Notes under the pieces: model-generated
Told to the model about the DNA's origin: nothing
Databases searched by the model: none
What the model saw: the letters and a program-made list of their open reading frames with translations, nothing else
Position numbers and translations under genes: made by a program
DNA from: a virus
Reading direction: 5' to 3' (one strand)
IMG/VR virus record: IMGVR_UViG_3300021171_000168
Coordinates: 1 to 23,669 of that record
Length of the DNA stretch: 23,669 nt
In this document: one piece after another, positions 12,188 to 19,080 of the stretch
Layout of the letters: each line of letters begins with the position of its first letter
Numbering within the stretch: the first letter of the stretch is position 1

Positions 12188-12434
12188 CCAAATCGATCAT
12201 TGAGACCAAGCGCGGGTCCCCAGCGACCTCGACGATCTCCTCGTCAGTCAGAGGCCGCAGGGAGAGATCGGCCTTGTAGGCCATGACGTGACGGCAATGC
12301 AGGCAGATAGTGATGTCGCCCTCGCCAGGGCTGCGACTGGGGTCCCCGGCAAATATCGAGGAAGCGTCGATCCGCGCGCCGCAGCCGAGGCACGACGACT
12401 CAATGTGCCGTGTGGTGCTCGCATACAACGCCAT
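12024..12434 (-). CDS. Zinc-ribbon phage protein
   Basis: A 136-residue protein. CLGC (Cys15, Cys18) and CLHC (Cys44, Cys47) form a zinc ribbon, followed by a conserved-looking helix (PLTDEEIVEVAGDPRLVSMI). Relatives that I recall end soon after this point; here the frame continues for about 45 strongly basic residues (RRQVHRQARRAAIAFLTAAR) that overlap the next gene in another frame. An upstream TTG at 12437 is possible; GGAG lies close by. The extended tail may be real or the result of a lost stop. Confidence 0.7.
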   Translation of the reverse strand: MALYASTTRHIESSCLGCGARIDASSIFAGDPSRSPGEGDITICLHCRHVMAYKADLSLRPLTDEEIVEVAGDPRLVSMIDLVGAYQKDKELETRRREGRPQAGDKEARRQVHRQARRAAIAFLTAARREAARPKR

Positions 12435-12633
12435 CAAGCGACTCTCCGTCTATTTGCCGCATCACGCCCGCTAGGAAGCTGACCCAGGTCTCGCGATCCC
12501 AGCCGAATATGCCGATCGCCTTGTCGTGCTCATCGAGGAGCACAGCGTTGTACGTGCCGCAGCCGCACGGGCAGAGGCCCATCCACTGCACCGAATCTGC
12601 CACCGGGATCTTGCGGTCGTATTTCCTGGCCAT
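12400..12633 (-). CDS. Small Cys-rich protein
   Basis: A 77-residue protein. CPCGC (Cys21, Cys23, Cys25) and a C-terminal CEHH (71-74) can supply metal ligands at the two ends. The middle (NAVLLDEHDKAIGIFGWDRE) is strand-rich. The ATG at 12633 is 2 bases after the helicase stop and is probably translationally coupled to it. Function unknown. Confidence 0.7.
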   Translation of the reverse strand: MARKYDRKIPVADSVQWMGLCPCGCGTYNAVLLDEHDKAIGIFGWDRETWVSFLAGVMRQIDGESLDGVVCEHHTAH

Positions 12634-12635
12634 GC

Positions 12636-13958
12636 TCAAAATTCCACGTCAGCCACCGGCTCCGAATCGTCTCTCTCGGCCTGGGGGCGGGGTTGCGTCT
12701 CGGGAAACGCCCGAAGCGGCTTGCCGGTCCAGTACACGTAAGTCTTCGCCTCGTGGCGCACGACGCCCAGGATGCCGAGGGCTTCCAAATCCTCGCGCAT
12801 GCGCTGAATCCGCTTCTTCATGGTCTCGCGCCAACGCTTATCCGCGATCTCCGCCTCCGCCGTGGTTTGCTGGTCAGGCGTTAGCGCGTCGGACGGGCTC
12901 ATATCGCCGTAGACGCGCTTGACGTCCTCCCAAGGGGCCAGCGAACGCACGTAGACGGGCAGGGAGACCTCGCGCGGGACCGGCTGGCCATATCGGCGCT
13001 CGACGTCGAAGAACGCCTGCATGAACAGCTCCTGTGTTTTGTTGAGCCGGAAGCCCTTCAACTCCTCTTCCCTCCTGACGGCGTCCTTCTCGCCGACGGG
13101 GAGGCAGATGCAGCTCGTGATCTTCTGACCGTCCTCATCGACGCCGATCGCAACCTGCATCAGCTCGAACTTCATTTGCTTGCCGTCTTCGTCGTCCTTC
13201 TGCTTGTCGAGCTTGACCGTCCGGATGCCGGTCTCCTCGTCGCGCTCGACAAGGATCACTTGGCCTACGTTGGCGTAGACGCTCGTGTGGCCACGTAACT
13301 TTCCGCCGGCAGCGTTGAGGTGATGCACCAACATCACATGGCAGCCGCATTTCTCGCTGATCCGCGCGACATTCCCGAGCACGGTCGACATGTCCCGGCC
13401 CGAATTTTCATCGGCTCCGGGGGTTGCGGTCGCTAAGGTATCGATGACGACGAGCCGGAGCGGGTCCTCGAACACCTTGGCGTGCGCCAGGATCTCGGCG
13501 ATCAGCGAATCGACCTCTTCGGTGGAGTGATAGATATCGATCGGCCGCTGCAACAGGACGAACGGGGTCTCGCGCGTCCAGACCCGGCCATGGTGCTGGC
13601 GCCAAGCACGCAAGCGCTTTTTCACGCCTATCGCGCCCTCGCCCGCTTGATAGACCACCGCGCCATGCTTCACTTTCAACCCGAAAAGCGGACGCGCCTC
13701 GGCGACGCACAGGCCGGTCTCCAGGGCGAGAAATGACTTGCCGCTGCGCGAGGCGCCGGCGACGACGCTCACCTCGTTGGCCGCGAGCCAGCCCTGCACC
13801 AGCCACGCATGTTCGGGTCCGGGGTCATCGAGCTGATCCAAATACAACGCTCCGAATTTAGATTTGACCGGCTCTTCAAAAATGAACGCGATGCGCTTGA
13901 GGAAGGCGTGGCCGTCTTCGATGCCAACGGGATGTTCGAGGACGTCCGGATAATTCAT
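12636..13958 (-). CDS. RepA-like hexameric DNA helicase (AAA_25 type)
   Basis: A 440-residue RecA-fold ATPase. Walker A is GASRSGKS (residues 68-75), Walker B is LVVIDT (169-174), followed by a MLVHHLN sensor strand (209-215) and a LRGHTSVYANVGQVI segment. This set fits the RepA/AAA_25 group of replicative or accessory helicases that form ring hexamers on single-stranded DNA. The C-terminal 150 residues contain helices, probably a winged helix, of unknown role. Its start overlaps the primase stop by 4 bases. Primase and helicase side by side form the replication core. Confidence 0.87.
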   Translation of the reverse strand: MNYPDVLEHPVGIEDGHAFLKRIAFIFEEPVKSKFGALYLDQLDDPGPEHAWLVQGWLAANEVSVVAGASRSGKSFLALETGLCVAEARPLFGLKVKHGAVVYQAGEGAIGVKKRLRAWRQHHGRVWTRETPFVLLQRPIDIYHSTEEVDSLIAEILAHAKVFEDPLRLVVIDTLATATPGADENSGRDMSTVLGNVARISEKCGCHVMLVHHLNAAGGKLRGHTSVYANVGQVILVERDEETGIRTVKLDKQKDDEDGKQMKFELMQVAIGVDEDGQKITSCICLPVGEKDAVRREEELKGFRLNKTQELFMQAFFDVERRYGQPVPREVSLPVYVRSLAPWEDVKRVYGDMSPSDALTPDQQTTAEAEIADKRWRETMKKRIQRMREDLEALGILGVVRHEAKTYVYWTGKPLRAFPETQPRPQAERDDSEPVADVEF

Positions 13959-15166
13959 GGCTGCTCCTCACGGCCCAGCTCGCGCAGGAGGTACCGATTG
14001 AAGTCGATGCCAGTCGGCGGGAAGCTCAGCTCGACATTGAGTTCTTGCGCGTAGAATCGGCGCACCGCGACCGAGAGAAGGCCTGCCGTGGCGTAGCTCT
14101 CCGAGTCGGTGTCGACGATGATGATGACCGACTTGATGCCCTGCGGCAGGATGAGGCCTGGGGCCTTTGGGTCCGGCAGGCCGTTCGGCATGCGTCTCGG
14201 CCGCCCTTCCGGGTCCACCAGTTTCTTGTGGGCGATCTGCCCGGTCGCGCGGCCCGAGAGGTTCCCCAGGTCGACCGCAGCCGCAAGCATCACCTCTTCG
14301 GGCCCGAGACCAAGCGCCCACCAAGCCAGTGCGTTCTCCCAACCCTCGGCAATGGCTATCGTTTCGGCGGGGCGACCGAGCCGGATCATTCCGCCCTGCT
14401 TGCGGCCGCGAATCTTCTTCGGGCTGTTTCGCGGGCTCCCGGTAGGCTTCCATTTTCTGGGCTCGTTGGGATCGAGATAGGTCTGCGAAATGCCGATGAC
14501 GTCGCCCAGCGCATCGCGGATGATCGCGATTAGAGCCGGGGTATTGGCGAGGAGGACCGGCTCGTTCGAGCCATTGTCCCCCGCGCCCCAGTAATCCAGA
14601 TTTTGCACGAAACGCAAATCGCCCGTCAAGTGACGCGGCGGGTCTAGTCCCCGAGTTTCGCGCATGTAGCGGTCCGCATGGGTTGTCCCGTCGAGCGGTT
14701 TTGCGCGCTTGATGATGTCGGCGATCGACGCCTCGTCCCGCGCCGCCTTGGCCTCCAGGGCGGCCCGCTCGTCAGCCTCCCGGCGGGCATATTCGGCCGC
14801 CAGCGCTTGGTGGCGATGCTCTCGCTTCTTGCGCTCGTCCGCGTTCTCGTCGCGGGTCCGGTCCGGGCGCGGCGTGCCGGTGATGCGCTCGACCGCCTCG
14901 ATGAAATCACAGCCGACGACGTGCATGACGAGGTTGATGGCGTCGCCGGCGCCATAGGTGCCTTCGCCCGAGCCTCGGCAATTGAAGATGCGCTTCTGCT
15001 GGTTTACCGCGAAACGGTCTCGGCCGCCGCAGATGGGGCAGGGGCCGATCCACTCATGGCCATCCCTCTTGAGGTGGGCGCCATACTCGACCGCGACGTC
15101 ATGGATGTCCCGCGTTCGGGCGAGCGCGATCCAATTCTCCCATTCTGCCCTACTTGCACGCGCCAT
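13955..15166 (-). CDS. DnaG-type primase with zinc finger and Toprim domain
   Basis: A 403-residue protein. The N-terminal zinc-binding domain uses Cys43, Cys46 and Cys63 (GPCPICGGRDRF, IFNCRGSG), like CHC2 and P4-alpha-type primases. A charged helical linker spans about 105-160. The Toprim domain has Glu274 (IAIAEGWENAL) and the DxD Asp352/Asp354 (IIIVDTDSES), the metal-binding residues for RNA primer synthesis. No helicase domain is fused; it is encoded by the next gene instead. The start ATG at 15166 has a weak upstream ribosome binding site. Confidence 0.88.
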   Translation of the reverse strand: MARASRAEWENWIALARTRDIHDVAVEYGAHLKRDGHEWIGPCPICGGRDRFAVNQQKRIFNCRGSGEGTYGAGDAINLVMHVVGCDFIEAVERITGTPRPDRTRDENADERKKREHRHQALAAEYARREADERAALEAKAARDEASIADIIKRAKPLDGTTHADRYMRETRGLDPPRHLTGDLRFVQNLDYWGAGDNGSNEPVLLANTPALIAIIRDALGDVIGISQTYLDPNEPRKWKPTGSPRNSPKKIRGRKQGGMIRLGRPAETIAIAEGWENALAWWALGLGPEEVMLAAAVDLGNLSGRATGQIAHKKLVDPEGRPRRMPNGLPDPKAPGLILPQGIKSVIIIVDTDSESYATAGLLSVAVRRFYAQELNVELSFPPTGIDFNRYLLRELGREEQP

Positions 15167-15200
15167 TGGCTCGGTCCGCCTTCCGAATTGGGCGCTAATT

Positions 15201-15374
15201 TCAGCTTCTTCTTATTCGTCTCAGCATCTCCTCGCGGGTTATCTTCCCGCTGAGATATTCCTGCACCGCTGCGCGATCGTAGACCTGGGTGGCCTCGCGC
15301 AATTTGCGCGGCTGATAGAACTCGCTCTGCTTCCGCGTCAGCGTCGGTCCATGGTCCCAAACCTCCTTTGGCAT
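15201..15374 (-). CDS. Small basic hypothetical protein
   Basis: A 57-residue protein (MPKEVWDHGPTLTRKQSEFY) ending in a helix EEMLRRIRRS. The ATG at 15374 is 2 bases after the upstream stop. The frame extends upstream to 15470 but that part overlaps the previous gene. No family recognised. Confidence 0.65.
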   Translation of the reverse strand: MPKEVWDHGPTLTRKQSEFYQPRKLREATQVYDRAAVQEYLSGKITREEMLRRIRRS

Positions 15375-15376
15375 TG

Positions 15377-15706
15377 TCACTGGAACGCCTCGATAAAGGT
15401 CGCCATCGCCTGTCGGGCGATCGTCTTCAGCCATTCCGGGCGCGGGTGCGTCTCGTCCGCGCTTTGCCACTGGCCGACAATGTGCGTGAAAACGTCGGCC
15501 GCCGCCTCCATCGCGATCAGCCTCTTGAGGTGCTCTTTGCCCTCCGCGCTCTGGCAGTACAAAAATGAGTTGGCCTCAAAGCCGGTGCGCAGCCCGTAGG
15601 CACGCTCGATGAGCGTGTCGCGGATGAACTCAAGCATGCGCTCGCGCTTGAGATCCTTAGCCGCCTCTTCGGCCTTGCGATCGATGACAGTCGTGTCAGA
15701 CATCAT
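15377..15706 (-). CDS. Hypothetical helical protein
   Basis: A 109-residue protein (MMSDTTVIDRKAEEAAKDLK), predicted almost all helix, with one Cys. GGAAGG sits 5 bases before the ATG at 15706; the second ATG at 15703 is also possible. It lies between the RuvC-like and primase genes. Function unknown. Confidence 0.72.
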   Translation of the reverse strand: MMSDTTVIDRKAEEAAKDLKRERMLEFIRDTLIERAYGLRTGFEANSFLYCQSAEGKEHLKRLIAMEAAADVFTHIVGQWQSADETHPRPEWLKTIARQAMATFIEAFQ

Positions 15707-15827
15707 CGGGCCCTTCCGTGTCCATGCTGTCCAGCCACTCTCTGAGCCGGATCGCTGGGTCATAGCGACAGGGTAAGCAGACGCAGATCAGGGCGATGAT
15801 GCCGAGCGCGATGCCAAGATCGGTCAT
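15696..15827 (-). CDS. Small single-span membrane protein
   Basis: A 43-residue protein (MTDLGIALGIIALICVCLPC) with one hydrophobic segment at about residues 4-19, followed by a charged tail ending in EGPDDV. It overlaps the upstream stop (ATGA at 15824-15827) and the start of the next gene (15706), so it fills the gap exactly. Such tiny membrane proteins are common in phage early operons; the role is unknown. Confidence 0.62.
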   Translation of the reverse strand: MTDLGIALGIIALICVCLPCRYDPAIRLREWLDSMDTEGPDDV

Positions 15828-16381
15828 GCGGCTATCCGCCGCCTGAACGGGACAACCTCGATAATCTGCTTCTGCATGAGCTTGGAGATCGGATGGGCCC
15901 TACCGTGGGCGAGACTGGCGAACCAAAAGAGGCAGCAGGCGTCCGCTTCGTCGTCGTTCGTCGGGTTCCAGCCTAAGAGGCGGCCCATGGAACGCGACCG
16001 CTTCTTGGCGACGGCGCGCTTAAGGCCGCCATGGCCCAGAAACCCCTTGCGGGCCGTCGTGATCTTGACGGGATGGACAGGCACGCCCTTGAGGCGCGCC
16101 GCCGCGCCAATGATCATGTAAAGCCCGTTGAGGCGCACGCGGGACGCGGCGCTCGTTTCGCCTTCCTTCCCACTGAACGCCAACGGCTCCTCCATCCAGA
16201 TCTCGTCCGGACGGTCATCAGACAGCCGAAAGGCGATCCACCTCAAGCACCGGGCACCGCATTCGAGATGGTTGTCCCCGCTATCCCCAAAGTTCACTGT
16301 TTCAAGACGGGGAACCTCTCCAGGCTCGCCGGAGGCGAGGCCGCATTGCGTAGCCGCATCGATGGCGAGGATCTTGGGCAT
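15824..16381 (-). CDS. RuvC-like Holliday junction resolvase
   Basis: A 185-residue RNase H-fold nuclease. Acidic residues lie in the expected order: Asp8 in LAIDAATQCG, Glu64/Glu65 in IWMEEPLAF, and Asp143/144/147 in NDDEADACCLFWFA. This is the RuvC-type pattern. It would cut branched DNA made during replication or RecT-driven recombination, before packaging. Length is close to the family. The start ATG at 16381 has a weak upstream ribosome binding site. Confidence 0.85.
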   Translation of the reverse strand: MPKILAIDAATQCGLASGEPGEVPRLETVNFGDSGDNHLECGARCLRWIAFRLSDDRPDEIWMEEPLAFSGKEGETSAASRVRLNGLYMIIGAAARLKGVPVHPVKITTARKGFLGHGGLKRAVAKKRSRSMGRLLGWNPTNDDEADACCLFWFASLAHGRAHPISKLMQKQIIEVVPFRRRIAA

Positions 16382-16392
16382 CGCCGCGCCGG

Positions 16393-16830
16393 CTATTCAG
16401 CGGCGGCAGCGTCTTCAGGCGGGTCTTCTTCGCGCACCAGCTCATCGATGGGATCGCGCCTCTTGCGCGGGCGCCGCGTGCCGGCCTTGGCTGCGTCCAT
16501 GGCCGCCCTGCCGAGCGGCGAATCAGAGAAGGTTCCGAGTTGGCTCTGGAGGCGATCGAGCGCGGTCTGGGTGACCTCGTCTAGCTCGTTCTCCAATTTC
16601 TCCATTTTGCGGAGGTATTCGCGCTGCTTTACGCCTACCCTCAACGCCTTCTTGTCGAAACCCTTGGTTTTGACGGCGTCTTCGATAACGTCCTTAATGG
16701 CCTCGTGGAGGGGCTTGCAGCGGCTCATGTAGAGCGCTTTTTCGCTCTTCAGATCCTCCATATAGCCTTCGATTTGGTGAACGACTTCCTCGGTTTCCTC
16801 TTGGGTTGGCCCATTCGGTCGATCGGTCAT
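16393..16830 (-). CDS. GapR-like (DUF2312-type) DNA-binding protein
   Basis: A 145-residue protein. Residues about 15-85 (IEGYMEDLKSEKALY, IKDVIEDAVKTKGFDKKALR) match the two-helix pattern of GapR, the alphaproteobacterial protein that clamps overtwisted DNA ahead of replication and transcription. Here the domain is extended by a second coiled helix and a basic then acidic tail. A phage copy next to replication genes could help relieve torsion during phage replication or displace the host protein. The family call is by motif only. The ATG overlaps the repressor stop. Confidence 0.7.
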   Translation of the reverse strand: MTDRPNGPTQEETEEVVHQIEGYMEDLKSEKALYMSRCKPLHEAIKDVIEDAVKTKGFDKKALRVGVKQREYLRKMEKLENELDEVTQTALDRLQSQLGTFSDSPLGRAAMDAAKAGTRRPRKRRDPIDELVREEDPPEDAAAAE

Positions 16831-17045
16831 ACTGCCTCCTTGGGCTCCGCCTGGGAGACAGCAAACATCAGGTCACTGATATCGACCTCGCCCTCGGTCG
16901 CAGCTATGATTTTCTTGAGATTTTGCCGTTTAGGAATCGTCGCACCACTCAGCAATCGGTAGATGGTCGTAGGGTGTACGCCCACCTTGGCCGCGAACTG
17001 TTCAGGGTTCAGCTGATTTTTGGCGAGATACACGCTCAGTCGCAT
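16827..17045 (-). CDS. Cro/CI-type repressor (XRE helix-turn-helix)
   Basis: A 72-residue protein with one XRE helix-turn-helix at about 11-50 (NPEQFAAKVGVHPTTIYRLL, then PKRQNLKKIIA). No dimerisation or RecA-cleavage domain follows, so it is more Cro-like in size than CI. It heads the leftward replication operon and faces the rightward recombination operon. A -10 (TATCCT) ends 7 bases before the ATG, and no ribosome binding site is visible, so the message seems leaderless. It probably binds the TTGCA-N5-TGCAA sites at 17065-17105 and regulates itself. Confidence 0.8.
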   Translation of the reverse strand: MRLSVYLAKNQLNPEQFAAKVGVHPTTIYRLLSGATIPKRQNLKKIIAATEGEVDISDLMFAVSQAEPKEAV

Positions 17046-17052
17046 CCGCGTA

Positions 17053-17080
17053 GGATAGCGCGACTTGCGCCCAATGCAAA
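17053..17080 (-). promoter_or_regulatory. Leftward promoter giving a leaderless repressor mRNA
   Basis: On the minus strand TTTGCA (17080-17075), a 16-base spacer and TATCCT (17058-17053). The expected start of transcription coincides with the ATG at 17045. The operator at 17065-17079 overlaps the -35 and spacer. Confidence 0.5.
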
Positions 17081-17105
17081 TTCGATTGACTTGCAGTTGA
17101 TGCAA
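17065..17105. promoter_or_regulatory. Pair of repressor operators
   Basis: TTGCAGTTGATGCAA (17091-17105) is a perfect TTGCA/TGCAA dyad. TTGCGCCCAATGCAA (17065-17079) has the same form with one mismatch. The centres are 26 bp apart. One site overlaps the leftward promoter, the other the rightward one, as expected for a lambda-like switch. Confidence 0.6.
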
Positions 17106-17115
17106 ACGGCAAGAT
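17086..17115 (+). promoter_or_regulatory. Possible rightward promoter, weak -10
   Basis: TTGACT (17086-17091) with an 18-base spacer and a poor -10, CAAGAT (17110-17115). The operator at 17091-17105 fills the spacer. It would drive the recombination operon starting at 17269. Confidence 0.35.
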
Positions 17116-17227
17116 GGATTCGCCCATCGTTCAGCTCGTTCGGCCGATTCGATGCGCTGCTGTCGGGACGGCAAGCGAAGTAGGCCGCTAAGGCGCGCGC
17201 CAACGAGCGGGACGGTCCGTGGGAGGT

Positions 17228-17255
17228 CGGGGGCGGTCTCGTGTGGCCGCCCCCG
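17228..17255 (+). other. Leader hairpin before a ribosome binding site
   Basis: CGGGGGCGG (17228-17236) pairs perfectly with CCGCCCCCG (17247-17255). No T tract follows; GGAGTCGAAC starts 4 bases later, so strong folding next to the ribosome binding site may protect or regulate the transcript. Confidence 0.45.
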
Positions 17256-17268
17256 CAGGGAGTCGAAC

Positions 17269-17742
17269 ATGAAATATCGCGTACAGTTTTTGGTCGAAGG
17301 CAACCGTCTGGCCGATGTCGTCGCAGCCGCCTTCGGGGGCGACCTGACCTATGACCCAGAGATGAAGATCTGGCCTGCGACGCAGGTGCTTCCCGGCGAC
17401 GTCGCTGGCATCGAGCGGCCGACGAAAGAGACGCCGAAACAGATGTACAATCGCGGCGTCAAGCTGGCGGAAAGGGGGCTCGCAGGGGGGCTCGCCGAGG
17501 GGCTCAAGCGCGGCGGCAACAACAAGAGCAACAAACGCGCCGAGTTGCTTGAGGCGGCGCTGAAGACGGGACCGAAGCGGTGGAGCGAGATGCGAGCCGC
17601 GCTCAGTGACGGCGGCCTCTCCGAATCGTCGCTGAACAACCTGATCGGCATATGGAAGAAGGCCGGGAAGATCCGCCGATCGGAAGACGGACTCTGGAGT
17701 TTGATCGATGGGCCGACGACGAAAAGAGCGGATGTTGGATGA
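17269..17742 (+). CDS. Hypothetical protein with C-terminal winged-helix-like region
   Basis: A 157-residue protein. The N-terminal part (MKYRVQFLVEGNRLADVVAA) looks alpha/beta. A Gly-rich linker (RGLAGGLAEGLKRGGNNKSN) leads to residues about 98-150 (RAELLEAALKTGPKRWSEMR, LSESSLNNLIGIWKKAGKIR), which resemble a winged helix. First gene of the rightward operon, so a regulatory role is plausible. The start follows GGAGTCGAAC. The end overlaps the next gene by 35 bases. Confidence 0.72.
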   Translation: MKYRVQFLVEGNRLADVVAAAFGGDLTYDPEMKIWPATQVLPGDVAGIERPTKETPKQMYNRGVKLAERGLAGGLAEGLKRGGNNKSNKRAELLEAALKTGPKRWSEMRAALSDGGLSESSLNNLIGIWKKAGKIRRSEDGLWSLIDGPTTKRADVG

Positions 17743-18136
17743 CTTCCCCGATCTGCCATGGATGGGTCAGTACATCCTTGGCGGCGAGGATGGGCACACG
17801 CCGATCCCTTGCTACAGCATGGTCAAGTGGGGCCGATGGCTGGAGGAGAAGCCGGAGCATCGGAGCCTCTGGTGGACCGGCAACGCGACCAAGTGGGTCT
17901 CGACGGTCTTCTTGGGCTTGGATCACAACCACTGGGACGGCCCGCCGCTGCTCTTTGAGACCATGGCGTTCGTCCATGAAGGTCGAACAATGGATTATTT
18001 CGGCCGGATTGAGCCAGTCCCCGAAACACTGTGTCAGGAGCGCTATAGCTCTTGGGACGATGCCGAGATCGGTCACAAGGCGGCGGTCCGGAAATACCTC
18101 GTCAACAAGAAAACGCGCACGGTGAAGGCCGAATGA
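17708..18136 (+). CDS. Hypothetical phage protein
   Basis: A 142-residue protein. The segment WVSTVFLGLDHNHWDGPPLL followed by FETMAFVHEG is of a kind I associate with conserved proteins of alphaproteobacterial phages, without known function. Trp and His content is high. The start at 17708 overlaps the previous gene by 35 bases; the stop overlaps the exonuclease start (ATGA). Confidence 0.72.
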   Translation: MGRRRKERMLDDFPDLPWMGQYILGGEDGHTPIPCYSMVKWGRWLEEKPEHRSLWWTGNATKWVSTVFLGLDHNHWDGPPLLFETMAFVHEGRTMDYFGRIEPVPETLCQERYSSWDDAEIGHKAAVRKYLVNKKTRTVKAE

Positions 18137-19080
18137 TTCACTCGTGGCCTATAACAACCCGCGAGGAATGGCTCACGCGGCGCAAGGCGAATATCAACGC
18201 CAGCGAGGCCGCCGCGCTATTCGGGCCAGAGATCCACCCGTATTTGACGCCCTACAAATTGTGGGCGCTGAAGTGCGAGAAGATCCCAGAGCCCGGTGAC
18301 AGTAAGATCCTGCGGCGCGGGCGGCTGTTCGAGCCGGTCGTCGTCATGATCTTGCGCGAGGATTATCCCGAGTGGGAGATCAATCCGAACCGCCATTACG
18401 TCTGGGACGATTCGACGCGGATCGGCTGCACGCCGGACGTCCATGCCACCCGGCCGGAGAACGCTTACGGCAGTGGCGTCATTCAGATCAAAACCGTCGG
18501 CCAGTTCGCCTTCAAGCGCCGTTGGCACGATGAGCACGGCGAGATCGCGGTGCCCACCTGGGTGGCCGTCCAGGCCTCGATCGAGGCCTACCTGACCGGC
18601 GCGAGCTGGGCCGGCGTGGCGGCGATGAAGCTCGGCGATGGGGGCATCGAGGTCATCTATGTCGACATCCCCCTCAAGCCTCACCTTATCCACAAGATTG
18701 AGGATCTGGTCGGCGAGTTCTGGCGCCGCGTGGCCGAGGACGAGCCCTATGACCCGGATTTCGGGAAAGATCGTAAGACCGTTTTCGATCTCTACGAGGA
18801 AGGCTCCGGGCCGATCATCGATCTCACGCCCGACGCCGAGTTTCGCGAGATCCTGAACGACCGCGCCCAGCTCAAAGAGGTTGAGAAGGCAGGCGCGAAC
18901 GCGACTGACCAGCGCAAGATCCTCGACGCGCGAATCATGACCAAGCTGGCCAATGCTCCTGGCGCGCGCTGCGGTGGGCGCATCGTGACGATCAAGCTCG
19001 TGAAGAAGAAATCCTATGTCGCGAAGGCGACGCAGTACCCGCAAGTGACTGTGAAAGGCGTCGATGATGGCGGAGTCTAG
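18133..19080 (+). CDS. YqaJ-type recombination exonuclease
   Basis: A 315-residue PD-(D/E)XK nuclease of the YqaJ/lambda Exo group, which resects double-strand ends so that RecT can anneal single strands. Seen: the INASEAAALFG start (Ser24), RGRLFEPVV (Glu67), TPD (Asp102) and IQIK (Gln118, Lys120). The motif has Gln in the usual Glu position (QxK instead of ExK), a variant known in some phage members. Residues beyond about 250 are helical. Its 3' end overlaps recT by 17 bases. Confidence 0.87.
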   Translation: MIHSWPITTREEWLTRRKANINASEAAALFGPEIHPYLTPYKLWALKCEKIPEPGDSKILRRGRLFEPVVVMILREDYPEWEINPNRHYVWDDSTRIGCTPDVHATRPENAYGSGVIQIKTVGQFAFKRRWHDEHGEIAVPTWVAVQASIEAYLTGASWAGVAAMKLGDGGIEVIYVDIPLKPHLIHKIEDLVGEFWRRVAEDEPYDPDFGKDRKTVFDLYEEGSGPIIDLTPDAEFREILNDRAQLKEVEKAGANATDQRKILDARIMTKLANAPGARCGGRIVTIKLVKKKSYVAKATQYPQVTVKGVDDGGV

